A DNA stretch of 64,000 bases from Plantactinospora sp. BC1 (GCF_003030345.1 NZ_CP028158.1:6758001-6822000); one strand, 5' to 3'; positions 1-7,854 are shown, counted from the first letter of the stretch. A program made the numbers and translations. The notes: generated by a model not told the origin, from the letters alone.

Positions 1-261
1 TGGACGGACGAGGGCCTGGCCAACGCACGCCGCAACGGCATCGGCGTGGACGAGACGACCCAGGCGCTGTACGCCCCGCTGGGCCTACGCTACGAACGCG
101 CCCTCGGGGACCTACTGCTCATCGTCATGGGCATGGCCGATAGCGGTCGAGTCATCGCCACGCTGTGCGACCGCATCGGCGCCACCCAGACATACAAGAT
201 CATAGGAGCCCGTGCCCTCCAGGGCACAGACCTCGACGAGTGGAGGAGGCGAGTCCTGTGA
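1..261 (+). CDS. BrnT-like toxin, 5' end outside the window (partial)
   Basis: The frame is open from base 1 and ends in a TGA at 259-261, so the gene probably starts upstream; an internal GTG at 46 is the only start inside the window. The C-terminal part has the layout of BrnT ribonuclease toxins: a strand containing GRVIATLCDR, then YKIIGARAL, which resembles the family's conserved IRIISAR element, and a basic tail DEWRRR. BrnT proteins are about 90 residues long and cleave RNA. The stop overlaps by 4 bases (GTGA) the start of a ribbon-helix-helix gene, the usual toxin-then-antitoxin order. The family call rests on motif resemblance only. Confidence 0.5.
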   Translation, partial: WTDEGLANARRNGIGVDETTQALYAPLGLRYERALGDLLLIVMGMADSGRVIATLCDRIGATQTYKIIGARALQGTDLDEWRRRVL

Positions 262-614
262 CCGAGCCGAACTTCGACCAGATGACCAAAGACGAGGTCA
301 TCGCATGGTTCCAGAACACCGAGAGTCTGGCACCGGTCATCAGGTCCATGACCGAAGCGCCCGCGTCCGCAGCCGTACCCGAGACACCCATGATGCTGGT
401 CAGCATCCGGCTACCCGTCGCACTTGTGGGACAGCTCGACCACCTCGCCGACCAAGCCGGCACCCGCCGATCCGACATCATCCGTGATGCCCTGACCAGA
501 TACATCACCGCTCGCACAACACCCGTCAGCCAAGACGAAGCCGAACACGCCCTTGACGTGCTTCGCCGCATCGTGACCCTCCGCACCACCGAAAGCCAGG
601 CCGACGCGGCATAG
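258..614 (+). CDS. Ribbon-helix-helix antitoxin (BrnA-like)
   Basis: A 118-residue protein starting at GTG 258. A strong ribosome-binding site, GGAGGAGG at 242-249, lies 8 bases upstream, and the start overlaps the previous gene's stop by 4 bases. Residues 45-80 form a CopG/RHH DNA-binding fold: a beta strand MLVSIRLP, a helix ending in LADQAG and a second helix RRSDIIRDALTRYI. The N-terminal 40 residues resemble the region with which BrnA-type antitoxins wrap their toxin. The expected role is to neutralise the upstream toxin and autorepress the operon. The RHH fold is clear; pairing with a BrnT-like toxin is inference from context. Confidence 0.6.
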   Translation: MTEPNFDQMTKDEVIAWFQNTESLAPVIRSMTEAPASAAVPETPMMLVSIRLPVALVGQLDHLADQAGTRRSDIIRDALTRYITARTTPVSQDEAEHALDVLRRIVTLRTTESQADAA

Positions 615-628
615 GGAACCTTGGGGCC

Positions 629-655
629 TGATGTTCCCCGGGTTTCACGGAGTCG
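629..655 (+). repeat. Solitary IS3-type terminal remnant
   Basis: These 27 bases match 24 of 27 positions of the outer end of the degraded IS3 element at 5342-5368 (opposite strand). The shared core starts TGATGTTCCCCGGGTTT and ends GGAGTCG. No transposase is attached, so this looks like a scar left by deletion or imprecise loss of an IS. Confidence 0.5.
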
Positions 656-803
656 AAACCTGGGGGGAACACCTGCGGTGGACGTGTAACCGGCTACTCG
701 CTGGAAGTCCATGCGGCCCGCCCGGCAGATGACCGTGGCCCAGTACTCATCAGGGCGCAGTCCGACGGGATTGCGGACCAGGCTGACTGTTATCGTCCGC
801 CGC

Positions 804-1448
804 GTGAAGAGCGATGACGAGATCCTGGACATGGTTCGCCGAGACCCAGGGCTCGCCGAACTGCTGCGGGATGTTTGCGAGTTTGACCTCACACGCGGTG
901 ATCACGTCGAGTCTGTCCGGCTGTTGTCCAGGCAGGTCCTGGAGGGCATAGCAGGTGACTTCACTGGCGGCACGTTCTTCCTCTGTGGTGAGCGCCGCTC
1001 GATCCGTCCGGTCTTGTACGCCAGTTCGGAAGGGCAGGCCGGCCTTATCGGCCATAGCCTTGCCGAAGCCTTGGAGGTCATGATCGGGCTACCCTCCTGG
1101 TGGGACTGCCTGAAATTCTCCGGCGGCGGGGATCTGGTGACCATGCAGTCCGCGGCTGACCACCTGCAGCGCGACGAGTTCAGAGACCAGCCGGAGCTTG
1201 GCGCTAAGCGGATCCAACTCGCGAGAGCACTGTCGTTGGACCTGGCGACTGTCCCGCTGCTGCTGGCCCGCTTGCGTGATGCGGTGGCCGGGAGCGAACC
1301 TAACTTCCTTCTAACCATCGAGACTGGTGAGGAGTACGAGTCGCTGTTCGGGCCGTGGTCGCCGAGCCGCAATCCCTCCTGGGTTGAGATTCCTCCGTCC
1401 CGCCCAGAACGCCAAGATCAGGAGTGCCGACCTGCCGCAGGCCGTTAG
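804..1448 (+). CDS. Hypothetical protein, about 214 residues
   Basis: I do not recognise this protein. The GTG at 804 (VKSDDEILDMVRRDPG) is preferred over the upstream in-frame ATG at 711, because the intervening residues are Arg-rich and unlike coding sequence. It is soluble, acidic to neutral, with no signal peptide or membrane segment. It ends 10 bases before the DUF4241 gene and may be co-transcribed with it. The last 30 residues are Pro/Arg-rich and could reflect a frameshift near the 3' end. Confidence 0.55.
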   Translation: MKSDDEILDMVRRDPGLAELLRDVCEFDLTRGDHVESVRLLSRQVLEGIAGDFTGGTFFLCGERRSIRPVLYASSEGQAGLIGHSLAEALEVMIGLPSWWDCLKFSGGGDLVTMQSAADHLQRDEFRDQPELGAKRIQLARALSLDLATVPLLLARLRDAVAGSEPNFLLTIETGEEYESLFGPWSPSRNPSWVEIPPSRPERQDQECRPAAGR

Positions 1449-1458
1449 GCTGCGCTGC

Positions 1459-1941
1459 GTGCCCTACGTGCCGGATCTTGGTGTGGTGTTGACGGCGTCG
1501 TATCGGGTGGAGCGAGATGGCATCGCCTACCACGTCGAGCCGTGCGAGCTTGGGCCGGTGGTACTGCCAACGGGCAACGTGGTGGCGTGCGATCCGCTGG
1601 TGGCGCACACCACGCCGTTCGTCGACGCGGTGGCACCGGGCCGCTACCAGCTGCGGGCCTGGATAGCCGTGTTACACAGGGACGGATGCGAATGGCAGCG
1701 ACGGATCACCGCCCTGCAGTTGGTGGTGGTCGACGAGCCGGCGGCGACCTGGAGCATGGCGCTACTACCGGGCCAGGACGTGGCCACACTCGATGCCGAG
1801 GACTTCTTCGGCTACGCGGTCGATGCGGGCACCGGGACGCTGGCCGACCAACTCGCCATCGAGGCGCTCAGCCAGTGGGACTGCGAGAGGCTGGACGAGG
1901 TATTCATCCCGGCGCAGGTCCCGGAGGGTCTGCTGCACTGA
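1459..1941 (+). pseudogene. DUF4241-domain protein, 3' end truncated by IS3
   Basis: From GTG 1459 the protein carries DUF4241 hallmarks: GNVVACDPLV near residue 34, the APGRYQLRAWI strand, and FGYAVDAGTGTLAD. DUF4241 proteins normally continue for a further 60-100 residues to a Gly-rich strand. Here the last five residues and the stop (1926-1941) are encoded by the left inverted repeat of the IS3 element, so the gene is cut. The rest of the gene is not on the far side of the IS. Function unknown; DUF4241 proteins often occur among polymorphic toxin-immunity loci. Confidence 0.7.
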
Positions 1942-1993
1942 CAGGTGACATCTGATCTGGCTTGCCCTCTGGGCGGCCTGGAAGGATGCCACC

Positions 1994-2302
1994 GTGCCCA
2001 AGCCCTACCCTCAGGAGTTCCGCGACGACGTCGTGCGGGTCGCCCGTGACCGCGACCCGGGCGTGACCGTCGGGCAGATCGCCAAGGACTTCGGGGTCCA
2101 CCCGATGACGTTGTTCAAGTGGCTGCGTGCCGCCGATGTCGAGGGCGGCACCAAGCCGGGCGTGAGCCGCAGCGAGTCGGCGGAGCTGCGGGAGTTGCGG
2201 CGCCGTAACAAGTTGTTGGAGCAGGAGAACGAGGTCCTGCGTCGGGCTGCGGCCTACTTGTCGCAGGCGAACCTGCCGGGAAAAGGATCTACCCGCTCGT
2301 GA
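1994..2302 (+). CDS. IS3-family transposase OrfA
   Basis: A 102-residue helix-turn-helix protein from GTG 1994. Residues 1-45 form the DNA-binding domain (QIAKDFGVHPMTLFKWLR); residues 55-92 form a leucine-zipper-like coiled coil (LRELRRRNKLLEQENEVLRRA) that lets OrfA and OrfAB oligomerise on the inverted repeats. It overlaps orfB by 4 bases (GTGA, 2299-2302). In this family OrfA alone is usually regulatory; the active enzyme is the OrfAB fusion made by frameshifting. Confidence 0.9.
   Translation: MPKPYPQEFRDDVVRVARDRDPGVTVGQIAKDFGVHPMTLFKWLRAADVEGGTKPGVSRSESAELRELRRRNKLLEQENEVLRRAAAYLSQANLPGKGSTRS
2278..2284 (+). promoter_or_regulatory. Programmed -1 frameshift site G GGA AAA
   Basis: The heptamer GGGAAAA is in the correct phase relative to orfA codons (G GGA AAA, the X XXY YYZ pattern). 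Slippage back by one base enters the orfB frame with no stop codon in between (AAA AGG ATC TAC), giving an OrfAB fusion. It lies about 20 bases before the orfA stop. Confidence 0.75.
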
Positions 2303-3162
2303 GCGAGCTGGCCGCCGACGGGATCCCCCTCGCGGTGACGTGCCGGGTGCTGAAGATCGCTCGCCAGCCCTACTACCGGTGGCTGGCCCAACCCGTCACC
2401 GACGCCGAGGTGACCGAGGCGTACCGAGCGAACGCGCTGGTCGACGCCCACCGCGACGACCCCGAGTTCGGCTACCGGTTCCTGGCCGACGAGGCCCGCG
2501 CGGGTGGGCAGGCGATGGCGGAGCGGACCGCGTGGCGGATCTGCTCCGGTAACGGCTGGTTCAGCGCATTCGGCAAGCGTAAGCGGCGCGGCACGGGCGG
2601 CAAGGCAGGTCCGCCGGTACACGACGACCTCGTACGCCGCGACTTCACCGCCGACGGGCCGAACCGGCTCTGGCTTGCCGACATCACCGAACACCGCACC
2701 GGTGAAGGCAAGCTCTACCTCTGCGCGATCAAGGACGCCTGGTCGAACCGGATCGTCGGCTACTCCATCGACAGCAGGATGAAGTCGCGGCTGGCCGTGG
2801 CTGCGTTGCACAACGCCGCCGCGAGGCGTGGTGACCTGGCCGGTTGCATCCTGCACACCGACCGAGGGTCGCAATTTCGCTCCAGGAAGGTGTGCCGGAC
2901 CTTGGCCCGGCACCGGATGGTCGGCTCGATGGGCCGCGTCGGCGCCGCGGGCGACAACGCCGCCATGGAGTCGTTCTTCGGCCTGCTGCAGAACAACGTC
3001 CTCGACCGGCGCACCTGGCGGACACGGGAGCAGCTGCGCATCGCGATCGTGAACTGGATCGAGCGCACCTACCACCGCCGTCGACGACAGCGGTCACTGT
3101 CCCGGTTGACCCCTGTTGAGTTCGAGACCATCATGACCCCACCGGCCAGTCAGGCGGCGTGA
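2299..3162 (+). CDS. IS3-family transposase OrfB (rve/DDE catalytic part)
   Basis: A 287-residue catalytic half of the transposase, with an N-terminal HTH_21-type domain (residues 35-95) and an integrase core. The DDE triad is visible: D128 in WLADITEH, D188 in HTDRGSQF and E224 in AMESFF, with the usual 35-residue D-E spacing. It is intact to its stop, so the element is potentially active. It can be expressed as an OrfAB fusion through the slippery site or reinitiated at GTG 2299 inside the GTGA overlap. Confidence 0.9.
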   Translation: MSELAADGIPLAVTCRVLKIARQPYYRWLAQPVTDAEVTEAYRANALVDAHRDDPEFGYRFLADEARAGGQAMAERTAWRICSGNGWFSAFGKRKRRGTGGKAGPPVHDDLVRRDFTADGPNRLWLADITEHRTGEGKLYLCAIKDAWSNRIVGYSIDSRMKSRLAVAALHNAAARRGDLAGCILHTDRGSQFRSRKVCRTLARHRMVGSMGRVGAAGDNAAMESFFGLLQNNVLDRRTWRTREQLRIAIVNWIERTYHRRRRQRSLSRLTPVEFETIMTPPASQAA

Positions 3163-3174
3163 CTTGAGCTGTCA

Positions 3175-3214
3175 CCTAACGGTGCAGCAGACCCCCTAAC
3201 GGTGCAGCAGACCC
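3175..3214 (+). repeat. Tandem duplication of the IS3 right terminus
   Basis: Two perfect, adjacent copies of a 20-base sequence (CCTAACGGTGCAGCAGACCC) occupy 3175-3194 and 3195-3214. The first is the outer part of the IS right inverted repeat. The second may be the end of an earlier copy, or a product of IS-end joining during copy-out transposition. Confidence 0.8.
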
Positions 3215-3326
3215 ATTCCCTAGTGGAATCATCCTCACAGTGAGGCGTAGCGGCCCAGCTGGACATGGGCGTGGTGGCGCCGCGACCGAGCCCGGCACCA
3301 CCCGTATCAGAGCCCGCGACGTTTAG

Positions 3327-3803
3327 CTAGGCGGCACGCCATCGCCGCCGGATGTCCGTCGCTGACGACTTGCACACCATCAGCTTTCCCGTGGACGTGC
3401 GACCGAGCGCACCGCTGGGCGAACAGAACGCCCCTGGTCTGACGCCGATCCGGACCGCCGGAGACGGCTTCCTGGTCGTATTCTTCGGCTTCGGTCTGGC
3501 CGTGGTCATTCGCGGAGTCGGCTTGCTGGTGGTCCTCGCCGGGACCGGTGCGGCGGTGGCGGGCCGCGTCGGAGTTGCTGTTGCGCCGCCGGTCGGGCTG
3601 GTCGTGGCGTGTTGGGTTGCGCCGGTAGCGACGCCGTGTGCCCCCGACGGCTGGCCACTCGTTGGCGTGTCGTCGCTGAGGGCGCTGTCGATCGCCCCGA
3701 TGGCGCTGAGACCGCCGCAGCAGATGAGGAGTACGAAGACGGCGAATCCGGCTCCGCTGCTTGCGAAGTTCTTCTTGGTCACTTGTTGGAGTGTGGCGGC
3801 CAC
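3327..3803 (-). CDS. Membrane-anchored protein with Thr/Pro-rich stalk
   Basis: A 158-residue protein of unknown function. Residues 17-40 form one transmembrane helix (FAVFVLLICCGGLSAIGAI). Residues 45-115 are a low-complexity Thr/Pro/Ala stalk. The last 40 residues form a small domain with two cysteines (GAFCSPSGALG and LMVCKSSATD) and a basic end RRRWRAA. This tail recurs on many actinobacterial membrane proteins with disordered linkers. Predicted topology: short cytoplasmic N-terminus, extracellular stalk and tail. No operon partner is visible. Confidence 0.7.
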   Translation of the reverse strand: MAATLQQVTKKNFASSGAGFAVFVLLICCGGLSAIGAIDSALSDDTPTSGQPSGAHGVATGATQHATTSPTGGATATPTRPATAAPVPARTTSKPTPRMTTARPKPKNTTRKPSPAVRIGVRPGAFCSPSGALGRTSTGKLMVCKSSATDIRRRWRAA

Positions 3804-4012
3804 GTTGATCGACGGGTACCGGATGATCAGCTTCGGAGCGGTCGGCCGGTTATCGACGCATACGGGTTGATCGGCTCGTGACGGTCGGCTGTCAGTCTGT
3901 CGCCCGGTTGGCGGTCAACTCCTCGTCCGGCCAGGTGGCCTCGATCCGTTGGCGAAGTTCGTGCATTTGTGGTGTCTGTCGAGGGATCGGCCCGCCCCGA
4001 CCGCCGCCAAGC

Positions 4013-4200
4013 GTCTACGGCACCGATCTCATCGCGATGCGCGACGTCGCCCTCGAGCGCCTACTGCCGATCGGGACGGCGACCATAGGGATGTCGTTCG
4101 ACGGCAACGCGGACCTCAACGCCGATGCCGACCTCATCGTCGGCGGCGTCCTGGCCGACTCAAGTCCAGCCAGGGCCGCAAGCCCCGCGCCGACGGTGCC
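4013..4200 (+). pseudogene. Fragment of a conserved actinobacterial protein
   Basis: Frame 4013 onward reads VYGTDLIAMRDVALERLL and then NADADLIVGGVLAD. It continues in another frame as KSSQGRKPRADG, implying one missing base near 4160. The fragment resembles the middle of a widespread actinobacterial hypothetical protein containing an ADADLIVDG...LLDxK motif. The 5' part is replaced by unrelated sequence and the 3' part by an IS30 fragment. Confidence 0.4.
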
Positions 4201-4387
4201 GGAACCAACGGAACCCCACCGGCGAGGACACGCCCGCCGCCGCAGCCGCGTCCTCGGTCATCACACCGGAACAGATCGCAGCCCAGAACTTGACCCGGTC
4301 CTCACGCCACGCCACCGTCGGCCGTCCCGGCGAAGGAATCTGTCCCCGATACTCCCGAACCCGCCGCTGCCCCGGCCCAACACCCAT
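4160..4387 (-). pseudogene. IS30-family transposase, N-terminal fragment
   Basis: Starting at ATG 4387 the frame gives GRPTVAWREDRVKFWAAI and then SVSSPVGFRWFR-like residues, the N-terminal helix-turn-helix region of actinobacterial IS30 transposases. Homology stops near 4185 and the frame ends at 4160, so about 300 catalytic residues are missing. The IS end lies near 4434 (GGATTCAACC, minus strand), inside the neighbouring IS3 transposase. Confidence 0.6.
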
Positions 4388-4434
4388 CGCTCCACCTCTC
4401 CGACAAGGTGTTGCGACGACCGGTTGAATCCGCC
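4170..4434 (-). mobile_element. IS30-family element fragment inserted in IS3
   Basis: Left-end fragment of an IS30-family element: a terminal region at about 4390-4434 plus the transposase start. It joins the IS3 orfB directly after its HSDHGVQ motif, indicating insertion into the IS3 element. The remainder of both elements has been deleted. Confidence 0.55.
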
Positions 4435-5300
4435 CTGGACTCCGTGATCCGAGTGAATGATCGTGCCCGGCTGCGGTTGGCGGTTGCTGATCGCCATGCC
4501 CAGCGCGTTGGTGACCAGGGTGGCGGTCTGCGTAGCGTCGATTGACCAGCCGACGACCTTCCGCGAGTAGGTGTCCAGCACGACCGCGCAGTAGACCTTG
4601 CCCTCCCTGGTCGGGTGTTCGGTGATGTCGGTAACCCACAGCCGGTTGGGCTCACCACGGGTGAAGTCGCGGTTGACCAGGTCGGCCGCGGTCGGGGTCT
4701 GGTGCTTCGGTCGGGGGCGCCGTCGGTGGGGCAGGCCTTTGATCCCGGCCCGGCGCATCAGCATCTCCACCGCGTTGTGGCCGACGACGATGCCCTGCCC
4801 GAGTCGCAGCTCCGCGTGGACCCGGCCGGCGCCGTACACGCCTCGAGACGCGGCGTGGATCGCCCGGACCGTTCGGTCAGCCAGGCGTGCCGCAACGCCC
4901 GTGCCGATGGCGGTCGGTCGAGCCAGGCGAAATAGCCCGACACGGACACCCTCAAGACCCGGCAGCCCACGTTGACCGGCAGGCCCTCAGCGGCCATCTG
5001 TTTGATGGCCGCGTACCGGCCTTTTGGGGGCACCGCCTCCTTGAGTAACTCGGCGGCACGACGGTGGACCGCGAGTTCGGTTTCCAACTCGGCGATACGA
5101 CGCCGCGCGGCGACCAGCTCGACCTGGTCCCTCGACGTGATACCGGGTAGCTGCCCGGTGTCGATCAATTCCTGGCGACGCCAGGTATAGATGGTCTGGT
5201 CGCTGATCTGCAGGTCCCGGACCAGGTCGGCCACCGATCGGCCGGCCTTCAGTAGATCAAGGACCTTGCGACGGAACTCGGGTGGGTAACTCTTCGGCAC
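4435..5300 (-). pseudogene. IS3-family transposase (OrfA and OrfB), frameshifted and truncated
   Basis: It starts at GTG 5300 with ribosome-binding site GAGGAGA (VPKSYPPEFRRKVLDLL). OrfA-type HTH (residues 1-50) and coiled coil (RRRIAELETELAVHRRA) are intact, and OrfB follows in the same frame up to AWLTER. A one-base frameshift near 4880 then moves the frame to DRTVRAIHAASRGVYGA. The catalytic core (WVTDITEHPT, IIHSDHGVQ) is cut at 4435 by the IS30 fragment, so the third catalytic residue is lost. The element cannot encode an active transposase. Confidence 0.8.
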
Positions 5301-5373
5301 GTCTCTCCTCAACGAGTGAAACGCACGAAAGTCAACCAAACCGACTCCACCAAACCCGGGGAACATCAACCGC
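4435..5373 (-). mobile_element. Remnant of a second IS3-family element
   Basis: The intact outer end lies at about 5342-5373 and holds the TGATGTTCCCCGGGTTT motif also found at 629. Its transposase is broken and the far end is lost under the IS30 fragment. It belongs to a different IS3 subgroup from the 1926-3194 element, judged by its OrfA sequence. Confidence 0.65.
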
Positions 5374-5392
5374 TCCGTCAAAGCGGGGGAAC

Positions 5393-5765
5393 TCACACGG
5401 CACCAAGGAGCACGGTCGTCGCACCGATCAGCGCTCGGGCGAGTTCTGCGCGCTCTCCAAACTCGGCCGGATCGGGCTTCCGGCGAACCAGGCGCTCGAG
5501 TCGTTCGTACGCCGCGATGGTACGCCGGGTCGTCTCGCTGAGGTCCACAGTTGGAATCGCTAGTGGGGTGGTGTCGAGCGTTCGCAGGAGCCAATCAAGC
5601 GCTGCGGTTCCGTCAGTGCGAGGGCGCTTCCAAGGTCGGATTGGCGCCGAACAGGAGCTGGTCGACCTTTGGGCCCTGGTCGGTGAGAAAGGTGAGGTAC
5701 TTCAGGCTATACACGAGGAGGTCCACGACCGTGTCGATCAGGCTCTCGTCTCGACTCGCCTACGC
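5393..5765 (-). pseudogene. Unrecognised gene broken by one frameshift
   Basis: Two protein-like stretches abut in different minus-strand frames. The upstream one (about 5765-5620) reads LIDTVVDLLVYSLKYLTFL then GPKVDQLLFGANPTLE. The downstream one (about 5640-5393) reads TAALDWLLRTLDTTPLAI, ETTRRTIAAYERLERLV and ALIGATTVLLGAV, then stops at 5393-5395. A single-base frameshift near 5630 would join them into about 125 residues. No start codon is evident, so the 5' end may also be missing. The amphipathic helix-rich composition looks genuine; the family is unknown. Confidence 0.4.
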
Positions 5766-5861
5766 GCCGTGACGGCAACATGAGCAAACCGGGACGAAGC
5801 TCTGAACCGGCAACGCTAAGCCGCTACTCTCCGTGATGCTCGCTCACGTGGCAACGCGCCG

Positions 5862-6254
5862 TTATACCTCACTCCAAGAAATATTTGTCGGCAGAGTTCC
5901 GGCAGCAACGAAACTGCATACCGCCTCCAGCGCATCACTACTGGATATAGCCTGCCATTCCGGAAACTCTGTCATTGAACCAAAATATACGAACCTGACG
6001 ACGCCATCGTTGGGCCTCGGCCGACGGCCCTCACTGGCGAGATAGGGCGGCTTCTTGGATGCCGAAGTAAAGTTGAGGACCGACACTTCTCGTCCCAGAG
6101 CGATGCTTATGGTGTCGCCGTTTTCAATGGTCACATCAACAATAAATGGACGCGCTGCGGCATGGTTGGCTAACTCAATCAGCCTGCCTCTCAAGTCATC
6201 GGCGGAGACGACGGCCACCTCGCTGGCGCTGTCGCCCCACGTGATCGCTGCCAT
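5862..6254 (-). CDS. Imm1-family immunity protein
   Basis: A 130-residue protein from ATG 6254 with ribosome-binding site GAGGGGG. It has the Imm1 pattern: a strand with VDVTIENGDTISIALG, a conserved VYFGSMTEFPEW segment, and the C-terminal DALEAVCSFVAAGTLP...ISW motif. Imm1 proteins neutralise deaminase-type tips of polymorphic toxins by direct binding. It lies 12 bases downstream of a DddA-like deaminase tip on the same strand, the usual toxin-immunity order. The gene appears intact, so the cell could still be immune even though the toxin carrier is missing. Confidence 0.8.
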   Translation of the reverse strand: MAAITWGDSASEVAVVSADDLRGRLIELANHAAARPFIVDVTIENGDTISIALGREVSVLNFTSASKKPPYLASEGRRPRPNDGVVRFVYFGSMTEFPEWQAISSSDALEAVCSFVAAGTLPTNISWSEV

Positions 6255-6266
6255 GGTTAAGCCCCC

Positions 6267-6590
6267 TCAGTCCGGAAGTCCAGTGAAGGTTCTATCGTAC
6301 CCGTTCGGCCCATATACGCGGAGGGTGGCACCTTCCGGAAGCATATGCGGCAACATCGCTGCGCAGCCATTACCTGAACCGCACGGCACTCTGTTGATAT
6401 ACAGCTCAGCGTTCGGAATTCCATTTTGTCTCATTAGCGCAGCCGCATGCCCTTCAACATGACTCTTTACAAGACCATTGAAGCCAGGCGTGCCTTTAGG
6501 AAGGCTACTTGCAGGACCCGCAACTCCGCTGGCGAGGTCCCGCTCAATACCTCCGCGAGAAAAGATGCCCAACGTGTCTCCACCGTCCAC
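6267..6590 (-). pseudogene. Orphan DddA-like (SCP1.201-like) deaminase toxin tip
   Basis: A 107-residue C-terminal toxin module beginning at GTG 6590. It carries the zinc-deaminase signature: HVEGHAAALMRQNG with H44 as zinc ligand and E46 as proton shuttle, then PCGSGNGCAAMLPHMLP with C70 and C76 as remaining ligands, and the family end GATLRVYGPNG. The family includes DddA, which deaminates cytosine in double-stranded DNA. The frame stays open upstream (LGDRLPAFVDGG) to a stop near 6640, and no ribosome-binding site precedes the GTG. The large carrier (RHS or WXG/LXG type) has therefore been lost. Catalytic residues are intact; expression is doubtful. Confidence 0.75.
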
Positions 6591-6757
6591 GAAGGCAGGG
6601 AGCCGGTCACCCAGTCCACCCTGTGGGTGCCGACAATCTCATCCGTCCTGGTCACAGACATTTTCATGATCGAGGTGGAAGCCGCCGGTGGAGACGCGAA
6701 ATCTCTTGGCTGGATCGCGATGTTCCGTCTGCGTCGAGCACTGCGCGACGATGAGGT

Positions 6758-7854
6758 GTGCTGTTTCGACTGGCGTACCTCGGCGTCACCAATGCGCTCG
6801 CCCTACTACGGCTGCTGCCGATGAGTGACCGCGACAAGGACACAGAGATCATCGCACTGCGGCACCAGATCATGGTCCTGCAACGACAACTGCACAGTGA
6901 CCGGGTCCGGTTCACCCCAGCCGACCGGCGTGGCTGGCAGCCCTACTACACCCGCTACCGCGCGGCGTACTGAACCACCTGCGGCTACTGGTAAGCCCGG
7001 ACACGGTCCTGCGCTGGCACCGGGATCTGACCGCTCGCCGGCACGCCCGGCGTTCCCGCCCCCACCAGGCCGGACGGCCACGAACCGTCCAGTCGGTCCG
7101 ACGGCTGGTCCTGCGCCTGGCCCGGGAGAACAACACCTGGGGATACCGCAGGATCCACGGCGAACTGCTCGTACTGGGCGTCAAGGTCGCCGCGTCCACC
7201 GTCTGGGAGATCCTCCACCAAGCGGGTGTCGAACCGGCACCCGAACGCACCACCAGCACGTGGGCCACGTTCCTGCGCACCCAGGCACAGGCCGTCATCG
7301 CCGCCGACTTCTTCGAGACGACCACGCTGACCGGGGCCCGCCTCTACGTCCTCGCGGTCATCGACCATGCCACCCGCCGGGTCCGGATCCTCGGTGCGAC
7401 TGCGCACCCGACCGCGGCGTGGGTAGCCCAGATCGCCCGCAACCTGGTCATGGACCTCGAAGACGCAGGCTGCCCGGTGAAGTACCTGATCCGCGACAGG
7501 GACGGCAAGTACCCGGCCGCGTTCGACACGATTCTCGCCAACGCCGCCATCACCGTGGTACACGCCGGCGTCCGGATACCCCGAATGAACGCGATCATGG
7601 AACGCTGGGTACGGACCAGCCGCCGCGAACTCCTCGACCGGACACTGATCCTCAACCAGCGGCACCTACTACATACGCTGCGCGAGTACGAGATCTTCTA
7701 CAACGAGCACCGCCCGCATCAGGGCACCGCCAACGGCCGACCACTCACACCGCTACCCGAACCGATCACCGACCCGCACAGACTCGACCGCCTGAACATC
7801 CGTCGTCGTGACCGCCTCGGCGGCATCCTGCACGAGTACGAACATGCGGCCTGA
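6758..7854 (+). pseudogene. Frameshifted rve-type transposase
   Basis: About 365 residues if the frameshift near 6930 is repaired. An N-terminal coiled-coil region (IIALRHQIMVLQRQL) precedes a helix-turn-helix with RLVLRLARENNTWGYRRIHGEL, then the DDE core with D in DFFETTTL, D in RDRDGKYP and E in MERWVRT. All three catalytic positions are preserved, so a single indel inactivated it, unless the shift is programmed. No slippery heptamer is apparent at the junction. Confidence 0.75.

Larger units (their letters stand above)
1926..3194 (+). mobile_element. Complete IS3-family insertion sequence
   Basis: A 1269-bp element bounded by 25-base imperfect inverted repeats at 1926-1950 and 3170-3194, which share GGGTCTGCTGCAC at the outer end and AGGTGACA at the inner end. 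It contains orfA and orfB in the -1 register with a slippery heptamer between them. It truncates the DUF4241 gene on its left. A second copy of the last 20 bases follows directly on the right. No clear target-site duplication is visible. Confidence 0.85.

Noticed and set aside
2299-2302. OrfB as an independent protein only
   Set aside because: The in-phase slippery heptamer and continuous -1 frame make an OrfAB fusion more likely, although reinitiation is possible.
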